A DNA stretch of 34,375 nt from Candidatus Fermentibacteraceae bacterium (GCA_016936235.1 JAFGPK010000003.1:1-34375); one strand, 5' to 3'. Numbered from the stretch's first letter, positions 7,925-17,462 are shown. A program made the numbers and translations. Notes: generated from the sequence alone by a model not told the origin.

Positions 7925-9649
7925 ATGACCAGACCATCGCCGGTCCTCCCCGTAAGCATGGAAGAGATGCGCAGTCTCGGATGGGACTCATGTGACGTGA
8001 TACTGGTCACAGGTGACGCGTACGTTGACCATCCGTCCTTCGGGGCCGCCCTGATCGGTAGGCACCTTGAGAGTCTGGGTTACAGGGTGGGCGTGATCCC
8101 CCAGCCTGATATCCGGTCGTCGGATGACATTCTGAGGCTGGGTGAACCAAGGCTTTTCATCGGCGTCACATCTGGAGCCATGGATTCCATGGTCAACCAT
8201 TACACATCTCTCTACAGGCTGAGGTCCGACGACGCCTATTCGGAGGGGGGGGAACCCGGCAGAAGGCCCGACAGGGCGCTCCTCCGGTACGTCAATCTCG
8301 TCCAGAGCCGCATGCCCGGTGTCCCGATCGTCATAGGAGGCATCGAGGCCGGCATGAGGAGGCTGAGCCATTACGACTTCTGGAGCGACAGGATCAGGAA
8401 ATCGATAATCCTTGACACCAAGGCCGGAATACTCGTATACGGCATGGGCGAGAGGGCGGTGGGCGAGATCGCGTCCGCCATCGAGGCGGGAAAGCCCCTC
8501 GATGGTATAAGAGGAACAGCCGTCTACATGAGCGAAAAGGTTTTCGCGGGCTCCGGGATCGAGGATTACGTGGAGCTGCCTTCTCACGAGAAGGTCGTTT
8601 CCGACCCGGCGGCTTTCATGGAGATGACCCGGATCATTGAGAGTGAGAGCAGTCCCTGGTCAGGCAGGACACTGGTCCAGAGGGCTGACAGCAGGGTGGT
8701 TGTGGTGAGACCCCCGGCATTCCCTCTCAGTACCGAAGAGATGGACGCCCTTTATGAGCTGCCATACTCCAGGGAGCCCCATCCCTCGTATCGGGGCCGG
8801 ATCCCAGCGTACGAGATGATCTGTAATTCGATAACCATAGTCAGAGGATGTTCAGGCGGTTGCAGCTTCTGTGCACTGGGGCTCCACCAGGGCAGGTTCA
8901 TTTCAAGCCGCAGTCCCGGATCGGTGGTCCGAGAGGTCGGCAGGATCAGCGGGAAGAGCTGCTTCAGGGGGACCATTACGGACCTGGGAGGTCCGACGGC
9001 GAACCTCTACGGTCTCGGCTGCGCGGGCGGGGACGCCATGGAAAGATGCCGCAGGAGTTCATGCCTCTATCCGGAGATATGTGACAGTTTCATCACCGAT
9101 CATTCCGGCTTTGTCAGTCTCCTTGACATTGTATCAAGGGAGAGCGGTGTCAGGAACGTTTTCGTATCCAGCGGCATTCGTTTCGACGTGGCGCTGAAGG
9201 ATCCCGGTTTCATCGAGAAACTGGCCCGTGACAATGTCTCCGGATACCTGAAGATCGCGCCGGAGCATTTCTCACCCGAGGTTCTGAAGTTGATGAGAAA
9301 ACCATCTCCCGACCTCTGGAGGGAATTCAAGAGGAGTTTCGAGGAGGCTTCACTGAGGGCGGGAAAGGAGCAGTACATCGAACCGTACATTCTTGTGGCA
9401 TTCCCGGGGTGCGGCATGGCGGACATGCGTCTGGCCGCCGAAGAGCTGGAGAGGGAGGGCATGAGACCTGAGAAGGCTCAGATATTCCTTCCCACCCCGA
9501 TGACGATGGCCACGGCCATGTACTGCACCGGCCTGCACCCCCAGACCCGTGAACCCATGAGTATCGCCAGGAGACCCTCTGAGAAGAGGAGGCAGCTTGG
9601 AGTGCTTCCGGGACACTCGTCGGAAGAGAAACGCAGAAGGTCCTTATGA
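7925..9649 (+). CDS. YgiQ/UPF0313-family radical SAM protein
   Basis: N-terminus DVILVTGDAYVDHPSFGAALIGRHLESLGYRVGVIPQPD; radical SAM motif RGCSGGCSFCALGLHQGR; LKIAPEHFSPEVLKLMRKP; IFLPTPMTMATAMYCTGLHP. Confidence 0.93.
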   Translation: MTRPSPVLPVSMEEMRSLGWDSCDVILVTGDAYVDHPSFGAALIGRHLESLGYRVGVIPQPDIRSSDDILRLGEPRLFIGVTSGAMDSMVNHYTSLYRLRSDDAYSEGGEPGRRPDRALLRYVNLVQSRMPGVPIVIGGIEAGMRRLSHYDFWSDRIRKSIILDTKAGILVYGMGERAVGEIASAIEAGKPLDGIRGTAVYMSEKVFAGSGIEDYVELPSHEKVVSDPAAFMEMTRIIESESSPWSGRTLVQRADSRVVVVRPPAFPLSTEEMDALYELPYSREPHPSYRGRIPAYEMICNSITIVRGCSGGCSFCALGLHQGRFISSRSPGSVVREVGRISGKSCFRGTITDLGGPTANLYGLGCAGGDAMERCRRSSCLYPEICDSFITDHSGFVSLLDIVSRESGVRNVFVSSGIRFDVALKDPGFIEKLARDNVSGYLKIAPEHFSPEVLKLMRKPSPDLWREFKRSFEEASLRAGKEQYIEPYILVAFPGCGMADMRLAAEELEREGMRPEKAQIFLPTPMTMATAMYCTGLHPQTREPMSIARRPSEKRRQLGVLPGHSSEEKRRRSL

Positions 9650-9760
9650 AGGATATTTTATCCCCGTATTCTGCTGTAATGAAATTCCGGGAGGTCTTCC
9701 GGTTTTCGATGCGTTGGCGTTCCCGGTGCGGTCGTGACGGGCTCGTTGCATGGAGACTGT

Positions 9761-10957
9761 ATGGTTCAGGCTGAAGAAGCACTGAGGATCGCCCTTGAGA
9801 GTTCCGACAGGGTGGGAGAGCTCACCGTCACCCTGGACTCGGCCTGCGGTCTGATCCTTGCCGAAGACATCCACGCAGATACAGACCTGCCCTGCATCGA
9901 CGCCGCGGCATGCGACGGCTTCGCCCTGCGGGGAGGGGAGCTGAGGTACGAGATACCCATGAAGAACTCAATGGAGGATCCCGGTTCGGTAGCGCTCTCT
10001 CCCGGGAAAGCGTTCCCCGTGTTGCGGGGGGATCCCCTGCCGGAGGGGACAGACAGGATAGTGCCCGCAGCAGAGGCGACGGTGGAAGATACGGTGATAT
10101 ACCTTGACAGGATCCCCATGCCCGGCGCCAATGTCCATTCAAGGGGCGAGTCGGCAAGCACTGGTCAGCTGGTGCTGGAGAGAGGCTCCAGACTGTCTCA
10201 GCAGCACCTCGGGATCGCGGCCCTGGCAGGCAGGGAAGTGCTCAGGGTCTGCAGAAGACCCGTCACCGGCCTGATGTCCGTTGGTGAGCGTATTGTGCCC
10301 TCCACCTGGAGACCCGCCCCTGGAAGGTCCAGGGACCCTGTCATTCCCCTGCTGAAGGGTCAGCTTCGCTGCTGCGGGTTCACGCCGAGGATGACGGTTC
10401 AGGCATCACCGGAGAGGGAGAGGCTGACCAGCGCCCTTCGTCAGGCCACGGGCTGCTGTGAAGTCCTGCTGGTGAGCGGCGGGGCGGGTCCCGTCTCTGA
10501 AGCGCTTGAGGACATGGGTTTCAGCTTTCTGTTCAGGATGGTGGCCCAGCATCCCGCGGGTTCTTTCGCCTGCTCGAAGGGTCCCGGTGGCGAGACGGTC
10601 TTCCTGCTTCCGGACGAACCTCTTCCCGCCATGATATCCACCGAGGAATACGTCCTGCCCTGCCTGAGGAGAATGTCCGGGTTCAAAGGGTGCAGAAAAC
10701 GGGTATATGCGGGTGAGACGACCTTCGATTACGGCAAGGAGCCTGGAAGAATGCACTTCCTTGCCGTTCTCGCGTACAGGGAAGGGAACGACTGGAAACT
10801 CCATCTGCCCGATCCCGGTATACCCGGTGACCTTATGGGATCGATGAGCGTCAATGCGCTGGCCGTTGCAGGAGCGGACCAGCTGAGCGTACGGGCCGGC
10901 GATCTCATGTCCTTCCATTTTCTCTGCTCGGCGGCAGGCGAGTTATCCTTTGCCTGA
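9761..10957 (+). CDS. Divergent MoeA/gephyrin-like protein with degenerate motifs
   Basis: GLILAEDIHADTDLPCIDAAACDGFALRGG; GDPLPEGTDRIVPAAEATVED; HSRGESASTGQLVLERGSRLSQQHLGIAALAGREVLRVCRRPVTGLMSVGERI; LLVSGGAGPVSEALEDMGFSFLFRMVAQHPAGSF...VFLLPDEPLPAMISTEEYVLPCLRRMSG. MoeA order is retained with key substitutions. Confidence 0.75.
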   Translation: MVQAEEALRIALESSDRVGELTVTLDSACGLILAEDIHADTDLPCIDAAACDGFALRGGELRYEIPMKNSMEDPGSVALSPGKAFPVLRGDPLPEGTDRIVPAAEATVEDTVIYLDRIPMPGANVHSRGESASTGQLVLERGSRLSQQHLGIAALAGREVLRVCRRPVTGLMSVGERIVPSTWRPAPGRSRDPVIPLLKGQLRCCGFTPRMTVQASPERERLTSALRQATGCCEVLLVSGGAGPVSEALEDMGFSFLFRMVAQHPAGSFACSKGPGGETVFLLPDEPLPAMISTEEYVLPCLRRMSGFKGCRKRVYAGETTFDYGKEPGRMHFLAVLAYREGNDWKLHLPDPGIPGDLMGSMSVNALAVAGADQLSVRAGDLMSFHFLCSAAGELSFA

Positions 10958-11052
10958 CGGTCCCGAAGCCGCACCACTGAGAATACCTGATCTTTTCCGC
11001 ACGCAAATTGTATGATAATATCAAGCGGAGATACATAAATATAAATATAGAC

Positions 11053-11081
11053 TTGACAAATTATAAAACATGATATATATA
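11053..11081 (+). promoter_or_regulatory. Sigma70-type promoter upstream of the DUF4097/DUF2089 pair
   Basis: TTGACA (11053-11058), 17-bp spacer, TATATA (11076-11081), inside an AT-rich island about 35 bp upstream of the ATG. Confidence 0.75.
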
Positions 11082-11113
11082 TTGCCAGGTTAAGTCTTCT
11101 TGGAAGGGAGAGA

Positions 11114-12115
11114 ATGATGGGCGAGGAACAGAGACAGATTCTTCAGATGGTCGCCGACGGAAAGGTATCCGCCGACGAGGGTGCCAGACTCCTGGAGGCT
11201 CTTGAGAAGGGGCAGCGCAGGAGGAGGGACCTCGATTCCCCGGCCAGGATGGCCAGGGAGAAGAAACGGATAATAAGGGAGCGCATCCGGGACGGTGAGA
11301 CCGGGGGATTCGAGGGTCTCAGGGATATAGGAAGAATGGTTCGCAGCATGATACGGGATTCCATTCCGGGCATGGACGAAGATGAGCTCCCGGATGAGCT
11401 GGAAGAACCCGTCGACGGGGATTTCAAGCCCCTTGACGGACCGCTGGAACTTGAGGAGGGGACACGCCTGAGAATAAGCAGAACGCCTGTCAGGAATTCC
11501 GCTGGAAGTCTGCTCGTAAGCGGTAACGACGGAAGCTCCCTCGAGATTGTGGGGGACGAATCACCGGAGGTCAGGGTCAGTACCGAGAGGGATACCGTCT
11601 ACCTGGTTTGGTCCACCGGTGATCTGCACCTCTCCGTTCCGCAAACTGTGGAAGAACTCACAGTGAAGATCCTTGGCGGTGACATAATCATCAATGACCT
11701 TTCGGCTTCCACGAGGTTGAAGACAAAGGGAGGCGACATCGGGCTGTACGATGTTACCGGGGATTTCTCAGCGAAGACAATGGGGGGTAACGTGATGATA
11801 CGGCTTGGCGAGGGATGGTCGGAGGATTCGAAAGCCTCCACGATGGGTGGCAGCATCTCCCTTGAGGTACGGGAAAGCACCGGCGCCAGAATAACCGCAA
11901 GGACCATGGGTGGAGACATCAACGTCGGCGAAGGGCTCTCGGCGGAGAGGCGGAGTGGACATACCGGCTCCTCGGCAGTAAGTATTGACCTGTCGGACGG
12001 GGAAGACGGCCCGGAACTGAAGCTGAAGACAATGGGCGGCGACATCTCGATGGTTGTTTTCGAGGAAGAAACCTCGAAGGACGATGCCGGGAAAAAGCGT
12101 CGCGGGAAGAAGTGA
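11114..12115 (+). CDS. DUF4097 beta-strand repeat protein with N-terminal SHOCT/YvlB-like helical domain
   Basis: MMGEEQRQILQMVADGKVSADEGARLLEALEKG, then the recurrent motif KTKGGDIGLYDV / KTMGGNVMIRL / STMGGSISLEV / RTMGGDINVGE / KTMGGDISMVV. Confidence 0.85.
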   Translation: MMGEEQRQILQMVADGKVSADEGARLLEALEKGQRRRRDLDSPARMAREKKRIIRERIRDGETGGFEGLRDIGRMVRSMIRDSIPGMDEDELPDELEEPVDGDFKPLDGPLELEEGTRLRISRTPVRNSAGSLLVSGNDGSSLEIVGDESPEVRVSTERDTVYLVWSTGDLHLSVPQTVEELTVKILGGDIIINDLSASTRLKTKGGDIGLYDVTGDFSAKTMGGNVMIRLGEGWSEDSKASTMGGSISLEVRESTGARITARTMGGDINVGEGLSAERRSGHTGSSAVSIDLSDGEDGPELKLKTMGGDISMVVFEEETSKDDAGKKRRGKK

Positions 12116-12121
12116 GATCGA

Positions 12122-12490
12122 ATGACTGAAAGCTTGATACCGCCGAAATGTCCGGGGTGCGGAGGCAGGCTCATAGTAGTGAAACTGGTGTGCGGTTCGT
12201 GCGGGACAGAAGTGAACGGGGAGTTCGACGTATGCCCGGTATGCTCACTGGAGAGCCCCAGCAGGGAGCTTTTCGACCTTTTCATGGAAGCCAGGGGGAA
12301 CCTGAAGGAAGTCCAGAGAAGACTCGGGGTGTCCTATCCCACTGCAAGGCTGAGGATAGAGACAATGTTCAGTGAACTCAGGGGAGAAGCAACACCCCAG
12401 GACCCTGTGGATGTCCTGCAGCGACTGGGTGAAGGCAGGATCGATGTCGAGACCGCGCTGAAGCTCTTGTCCGGCGAAGAGTCAGGCTGA
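12122..12490 (+). CDS. DUF2089-family zinc-ribbon/HTH protein
   Basis: IPPKCPGCGGRLIVVKLVCGSCGTEVNGEFDVCPVCSL...RELFDLFMEARGNLKEVQRRLGVSYPTARLRIETMF. 6 bp downstream of the DUF4097 gene. Confidence 0.88.
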   Translation: MTESLIPPKCPGCGGRLIVVKLVCGSCGTEVNGEFDVCPVCSLESPSRELFDLFMEARGNLKEVQRRLGVSYPTARLRIETMFSELRGEATPQDPVDVLQRLGEGRIDVETALKLLSGEESG

Positions 12491-12505
12491 ACGGTCACCG
12501 GGCGA

Positions 12506-14773
12506 TCACAGACCTCCCAGGACCACCAGGGACCCGGAGACGCTCAGGGATCCTGACCGCAGGTTCAGAACGTAGACTCCGGAGGGCAGCCCGGTCCCGG
12601 AACCTCCGCTGATATCCAGTGTCTCCTGCAGCTCGCCGGAGGCACCAGCGAGTCCGTCCCATTCGCCCGCCAGCCTGCCCGAGATGTCGAAGAGTCTCAT
12701 CTCCCACGGCGCCGAAGGCGGAAGTCCTGACGCCCCCACCGAGACTGAGGATGTGACAGGGCTCTGCAGTCGGATATGGAACCTTCCATCAGCTCCTTCT
12801 TGTTCTTCGACTATTCCGGTCAGCGTCCAGTCGGCGGAAATGACGTGGTTCCCGCCCGTTATCCCGGGAAGGACGGCGAAGAGCCTGCCGCCATCCCTCA
12901 CTTCCCACCACAGGGGCTGACCGTCAAGGATCAGGTCGTTGACGACTGCCCCGTCAGGCAGGAGAGCGACGATGGTAGGGCCACCGGGCGTATCACCGCT
13001 GAACTGGAGTGTAAATCCTCCGGGACGGTACTGAAGCTTCTCCCAGAGAATTCCGTAGCAGTCCTCGAGGAACTCACCGTACTCAATGGGGAACAGCCAG
13101 CCGAAGTTCTCATAATCTGTCTCCAGAGAGGTACATACGCTGTCCAGCCTTGCGTATGCCTGGGGGATTAGTCCCTCGGCCAGCATCTGGGCGGGGTGAC
13201 CCCCCAGAAGACCGTGCTTGCCCCTCTGCATCACGATGGAGAGGTATTCGTAGGGGTACATGGACTGGTAGTCCGCCCACCAGACGGTGTTCGTCCCCCA
13301 TATCCTTCCCTCCGGGGTCTGGAACTTCGAGATGTAGGTATCTCTGAAATACTCGCCTCCGTTCCAGTCCCACCATCTTATGCCGTTGCAATAGAACTCG
13401 AAGCCTCCGGAAATTGCCCCCCACAACCCGCTGAGGGAAGTTCTGTGGCCGGAGTACCTGATAACCCTGCTCACCTGGAACGGGTCCAGTCCCATCTGCA
13501 CTATGTCCCCGTTCAGCATCGCGAACCGCTCAAGATGCTCGTCCGGCTCGAAGGTGATGAACTCGTGGTACTCATCGAAGGATGAATCGGGGTTTGGTGA
13601 GTGATGATAGCCGTGGGAGCCCAGGTTGACCCTGTCGGCCCAGGGGTAGATGTCGTCCTGCATGTTCAGAAGCCACTGGATGAATTCTTCCGTTGCCTCG
13701 GTTGAGACTCTCCAGGTGCAGTGCCAGTGTGACCAGCTGTCCTCATAGCCCGGCTCGAACCATGCGGAATCCCTGTTCGGGGTCAGTATTCCGTCGGGGA
13801 GTATCAACCAGTTCATCTTCAGGTCCTGGTGCTCCTCCAGCAGCTGTATGAGCAGAGCCGAGACCAGTTCGGAATCCGATGAGGTCTCCGAGAAACCCCA
13901 GATGTAACCGGACGCCGGGTGTATCATCGGGATCTCGTCCAGCATCCATGAGGCGGTCCTCTCATAACCGTCCGGATGATCGGAGATGAACACCGGCGTG
14001 GCGCATTCTTCCAGCGAGAAACCGACGTAGTAACTGCTCACGTCGCCTTCGGGGATCAGGGAGTGGAGATCAGGGCCCTGGCAGTTCTCCCTTGGAGTAT
14101 CCACATCGAAGAGCCTGAGCGAGAGGTAAGCGGGTACGGCGGGGGAGTGGGCCGTGACCACGAGATTGGCCTTGGCCGGATTCGGGAGCAGCACACCGGC
14201 GCTGAGGAACTGCGGTTGAGTGGTAACGAGCTGTACTGACTGGTCGCCCGAGATCCTGACGGGACCCTGGTCCGCACCAAGATCTATAACCCGATCGCTC
14301 ATGGTGGTCTGGTTACGGAACGTTGCGCTCTCCCAGGCCTTCAGGTAGAAGTCGACCTCCAGGGGAAAGCTCAGCTCGACGTCGTCGGATGCGTCCACGG
14401 TGAAGATCATCTCCAGTCCGCGCCCGTTCAGCCTGTAAAGAATGGAGATCTCTATGGGCATGATATCGGAACCGGTGTGGTCGTACATCCATGGAGACCA
14501 GAAAACGGCTTCGGTATCCGAGAGGCAGGTTATTGTCCCTGAATAGGGTAAGAACACATCGCTCTGCACTCCGCCGAACTCGCCTCCCGCAACCATGTCG
14601 ATGCCGGTCGCCAGGTCCGTGAACTCGAGAAGAGAGCCTGGCCTGACCAGCTGCAGATCAGGGGTTATCACTATCCTCACCTGACCGTTGTCAAGGGTCA
14701 CAGGGCTCTCGGATACTGCCATGGAACCCTGGATCTGAGACAGCAGGGCCAGCACAAGCACCGAAGTGAGCAT
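12506..14773 (-). CDS. Secreted polysaccharide-deacetylase (NodB)-like protein with T9SS-type C-terminal sorting domain
   Basis: Signal peptide MLTSVLVLALLSQIQGSMA. NLGSHGYHHSPNP is a possible NodB histidine motif. C-terminus MRLFDISGRLAGEWDG...LPSGVYVLNLRSGSLSVSGSLVVLGGL. Confidence 0.7.
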   Translation of the reverse strand: MLTSVLVLALLSQIQGSMAVSESPVTLDNGQVRIVITPDLQLVRPGSLLEFTDLATGIDMVAGGEFGGVQSDVFLPYSGTITCLSDTEAVFWSPWMYDHTGSDIMPIEISILYRLNGRGLEMIFTVDASDDVELSFPLEVDFYLKAWESATFRNQTTMSDRVIDLGADQGPVRISGDQSVQLVTTQPQFLSAGVLLPNPAKANLVVTAHSPAVPAYLSLRLFDVDTPRENCQGPDLHSLIPEGDVSSYYVGFSLEECATPVFISDHPDGYERTASWMLDEIPMIHPASGYIWGFSETSSDSELVSALLIQLLEEHQDLKMNWLILPDGILTPNRDSAWFEPGYEDSWSHWHCTWRVSTEATEEFIQWLLNMQDDIYPWADRVNLGSHGYHHSPNPDSSFDEYHEFITFEPDEHLERFAMLNGDIVQMGLDPFQVSRVIRYSGHRTSLSGLWGAISGGFEFYCNGIRWWDWNGGEYFRDTYISKFQTPEGRIWGTNTVWWADYQSMYPYEYLSIVMQRGKHGLLGGHPAQMLAEGLIPQAYARLDSVCTSLETDYENFGWLFPIEYGEFLEDCYGILWEKLQYRPGGFTLQFSGDTPGGPTIVALLPDGAVVNDLILDGQPLWWEVRDGGRLFAVLPGITGGNHVISADWTLTGIVEEQEGADGRFHIRLQSPVTSSVSVGASGLPPSAPWEMRLFDISGRLAGEWDGLAGASGELQETLDISGGSGTGLPSGVYVLNLRSGSLSVSGSLVVLGGL

Positions 14774-14857
14774 CTATTCCACCGCCGATCCTGGTTCTGG
14801 GACTCTATCTTACCCCTGGAACATACTATAGTGAATATTTCTCAAACAGCAGGATGA

Positions 14858-14873
14858 ATGCCGGAACCGGCAT
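14858..14873. repeat. 16-bp perfect palindrome downstream of the phosphatase gene
   Basis: ATGCCGGAACCGGCAT lies 12 bp beyond the minus-strand stop at 14886 and upstream of the next minus-strand gene. No T-tract. Confidence 0.5.
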
Positions 14874-14885
14874 GTCGGAGTGCTG

Positions 14886-17393
14886 TCATGTTGCTCTCAC
14901 AGCCAGCAGCGTGAAGTCGTCCGAGTAACCGGACGAACCGTGGAAGACCTCGACTCTTTGTTCTATCCTCTCCAGCAGCACCTGGAGGTCCATTTCCGGG
15001 TTCTCCCTGAGAATGGACTCGATCCTCTCCTCGCCGAATTCCTCTCCTGAAGGGTCCATGGCCTCACTGACACCATCGGTGTACAGCAGAACAGCATCGC
15101 CCTTCTCGAAGGAGATCTGCACCTCTTCGTACCCGGTTTCCCTGACCACTCCGAAGAGCAGTCCGCCTCCGGTCAGCTTACGGGATTCGCCGGTCTTCCT
15201 CAGGAGTATGGGCGGATTGTGTCCGGCGTTCACATAGCTCATCCTGCGCTCATTCGGATCGAAGCAGGCTGCGAAGAATGTGATGAACATATCGGAGGGT
15301 GTGTTGTCAAAGATCAGGGTATTGATCCTTGATGCGGATTCCGACAGGGTCGCGCCCATCTCCCTGGTGGTGCGCAGGGACGCCTGGAGATTGGCCATGA
15401 GCAGGGCAGAGCCCACTCCCTTGCCCGCCACGTCAGCCACTGCCACCAGTATCCTTCCGTCCCCCAGAGTCATCACATCGAAGTAGTCTCCCGCTACGTC
15501 CAGGCAGAAGCGTATGAGTGCCCGGACCTCAAGCCCCGGAACCTGGGGTATCTCCCCGGGAAGCAGGCCCTCCTGGATCTCCCTCGCCACTGAAAGCTGT
15601 TCTTCCAGCTTCTGTTTTTCGATCCTCTCCCTCAGCAGCTGTATATTCTCGGCTACAAGTGCTATCTGGGCCGAGAAACTGCTCAGCAGTTCCAGTTCCT
15701 CGGATGTGAAATCCTCTCCATTGGTCTTGCTGCTGATGACAAGGAAGCCTACAAGTCCCGAGCTGACGGTCAGAGGGAGTATGACGGCGCACTTCCTGCA
15801 TTCGAACCATTCCTTCTGCTCATCTGTCAGGAGTATTCGACCGCTCTCCACCGCTTCGTCTATCAGAATGGTGTCATCCCTGCTCATGAGCTTCTCCAGA
15901 AGCTGGTCCCTGATGGAGAACGGCACCGGTTCCCTGTTCTGCAGCGTGAAATCGCCGTCATGCTCCATCCGGAGCACCGGGTAGATCTTCTCCGCCGCAA
16001 GCCCGTAGGCCAGCTTGTCCTGAAGGTCCTCCCAGAAGGAAGTTTCCTCCGTGCGGACTATGCTGGATGCCAGAAAATCCCTCAGGAGCTCCCTAAGTCT
16101 CTTCTTCTCAGGGTAGAAATAATCCTCGACCCTGATCCTCAGTTTCCTCTGTGTGGGCAGGAAGGCCAGGGCCAGCATGAGACCGAGGACAAGGGTCGGG
16201 GTCTGGCTGCTTATGCCGATGGATTGCAGGACGAACTCACCGAACATGTAGAGGAATCCGAAGAAGGCAAGAAGAAGCGACAGGTTCACGACAAGGAACC
16301 TTGTTCCCCGCCTGAGCTTACCCTCCACCTCGAGGAGCATGTACTTCCTGAAGGCGTACACTATCGAGACGGGAATGGGAAGCAGGAGCAGGAAGACTAT
16401 GTTGACTATGAGCATGTTTGTCTGGACCGGCAGCTGGAATCCCGCGCTGAGCATCACGAACCTGAACCAGCCGTACATGATGTAGAGTACTATCCCGATG
16501 AAGGAGCCCATAAGGACCAACCTGGTCTGCCTTCTCTCGATGAAGCTCCTGGCCCTCTTGAAATTACGGATGAGCAGCACGAAGCCACCGGTGAGGAAGA
16601 CCGTGTGATATATGCTGATGACGAGAAGCGGCGCCACTCTGCCACTGGCCAGCGACCATACTCCGATGATGAGTATGGGCAGGAATATCAGAACGTTGGC
16701 GGCCAGCCTGTACCTCTCGTACATGGAGTTCATCCTCGGGAACAGCAGGTTCAGCTTCAGCCAGAAGCTGGAAGATGAGAGCCCGAGAATGGTGAACGCG
16801 ATCAGCACCGGCGCCGGGATCTGGAAAGACGCATATAAATGCGCGACTATTGTGCTGGAGAGGGCCATCTGAACCGCCAGTGCGGAGCAGAACAGCGAAA
16901 GAGCCCTCACGGCAGCCGAGGCGCGCCTTCTGACCATTCCCCAGATGCCTGTGAACAGCAGGCTGACGGCTATGAGCGTTCTCAGGATGAACATCGTCCA
17001 TATCTGCAGCTTCAGCGGTCCGGGTATGGTCCTGGTGACTATGTCGGTGGTGTTGATCTCCCCTGCGTGCATGAACATGATCTCAATGGTCCTGCCGGCG
17101 GGGGTATCCATGGAAAAGGCTCTGAAGTAGTTCTCCTCGTTCGCGGGTCTGCCGTCGACGGCCACCAGGAGGTCCCCTCTCTGAGGGTAGGGAGGATGTG
17201 GAAAATCATCCCTGTCTATCTCCACGAACGGCGCGAATGAGACGTTGGCATCCATCCTCACGAAGCTCCACATGTCGCCTATATGGGTGATCCTGTAGAC
17301 CTTCGTGTACTCGCGAACAAGGTAGAGGGCACAGAAACCAGTTGCAGACAGCATAACCACCAGAGTGAAGGCTACTATGACCTTTTTCAGCAT
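14886..17393 (-). CDS. Membrane sensor protein with PDZ-like, multi-TM and GAF-like regions and a C-terminal SpoIIE/PP2C (RsbU-like) phosphatase
   Basis: PQRGDLLVAVDGRPANEENYFRAF (PDZ-like); many TM segments; GLVGFLVISSKTNGEDFTSEELELLSSFSAQIALVAENIQLL (GAF); LSVAREIQEGLLPGEIPQVPGLEVRALIRFCLDVAGDYFDVMTLGDGRILVAVADVAGKGVGSALLMANLQASLR (SpoIIE). Confidence 0.92.
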   Translation of the reverse strand: MLKKVIVAFTLVVMLSATGFCALYLVREYTKVYRITHIGDMWSFVRMDANVSFAPFVEIDRDDFPHPPYPQRGDLLVAVDGRPANEENYFRAFSMDTPAGRTIEIMFMHAGEINTTDIVTRTIPGPLKLQIWTMFILRTLIAVSLLFTGIWGMVRRRASAAVRALSLFCSALAVQMALSSTIVAHLYASFQIPAPVLIAFTILGLSSSSFWLKLNLLFPRMNSMYERYRLAANVLIFLPILIIGVWSLASGRVAPLLVISIYHTVFLTGGFVLLIRNFKRARSFIERRQTRLVLMGSFIGIVLYIMYGWFRFVMLSAGFQLPVQTNMLIVNIVFLLLLPIPVSIVYAFRKYMLLEVEGKLRRGTRFLVVNLSLLLAFFGFLYMFGEFVLQSIGISSQTPTLVLGLMLALAFLPTQRKLRIRVEDYFYPEKKRLRELLRDFLASSIVRTEETSFWEDLQDKLAYGLAAEKIYPVLRMEHDGDFTLQNREPVPFSIRDQLLEKLMSRDDTILIDEAVESGRILLTDEQKEWFECRKCAVILPLTVSSGLVGFLVISSKTNGEDFTSEELELLSSFSAQIALVAENIQLLRERIEKQKLEEQLSVAREIQEGLLPGEIPQVPGLEVRALIRFCLDVAGDYFDVMTLGDGRILVAVADVAGKGVGSALLMANLQASLRTTREMGATLSESASRINTLIFDNTPSDMFITFFAACFDPNERRMSYVNAGHNPPILLRKTGESRKLTGGGLLFGVVRETGYEEVQISFEKGDAVLLYTDGVSEAMDPSGEEFGEERIESILRENPEMDLQVLLERIEQRVEVFHGSSGYSDDFTLLAVRAT

Positions 17394-17434
17394 GCTATCA
17401 CCTGTCCGTTTTAGTTCATGTCAGTTCTGAAATG

Positions 17435-17462
17435 AACATATGGAGGGAAAGAAAAATGTCAA
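17435..17462 (-). promoter_or_regulatory. Possible sigma70-type promoter for the SpoIIE gene
   Basis: Minus strand TTGACA (17462-17457), 16-bp spacer, TATGTT (17440-17435). ATG at 17393. Confidence 0.45.

Noticed and set aside
15960-16778. 272-aa plus-strand ORF opposite the SpoIIE gene
   Set aside because: Highly charged Glu/Gln/His-rich translation typical of a shadow frame; no motif.
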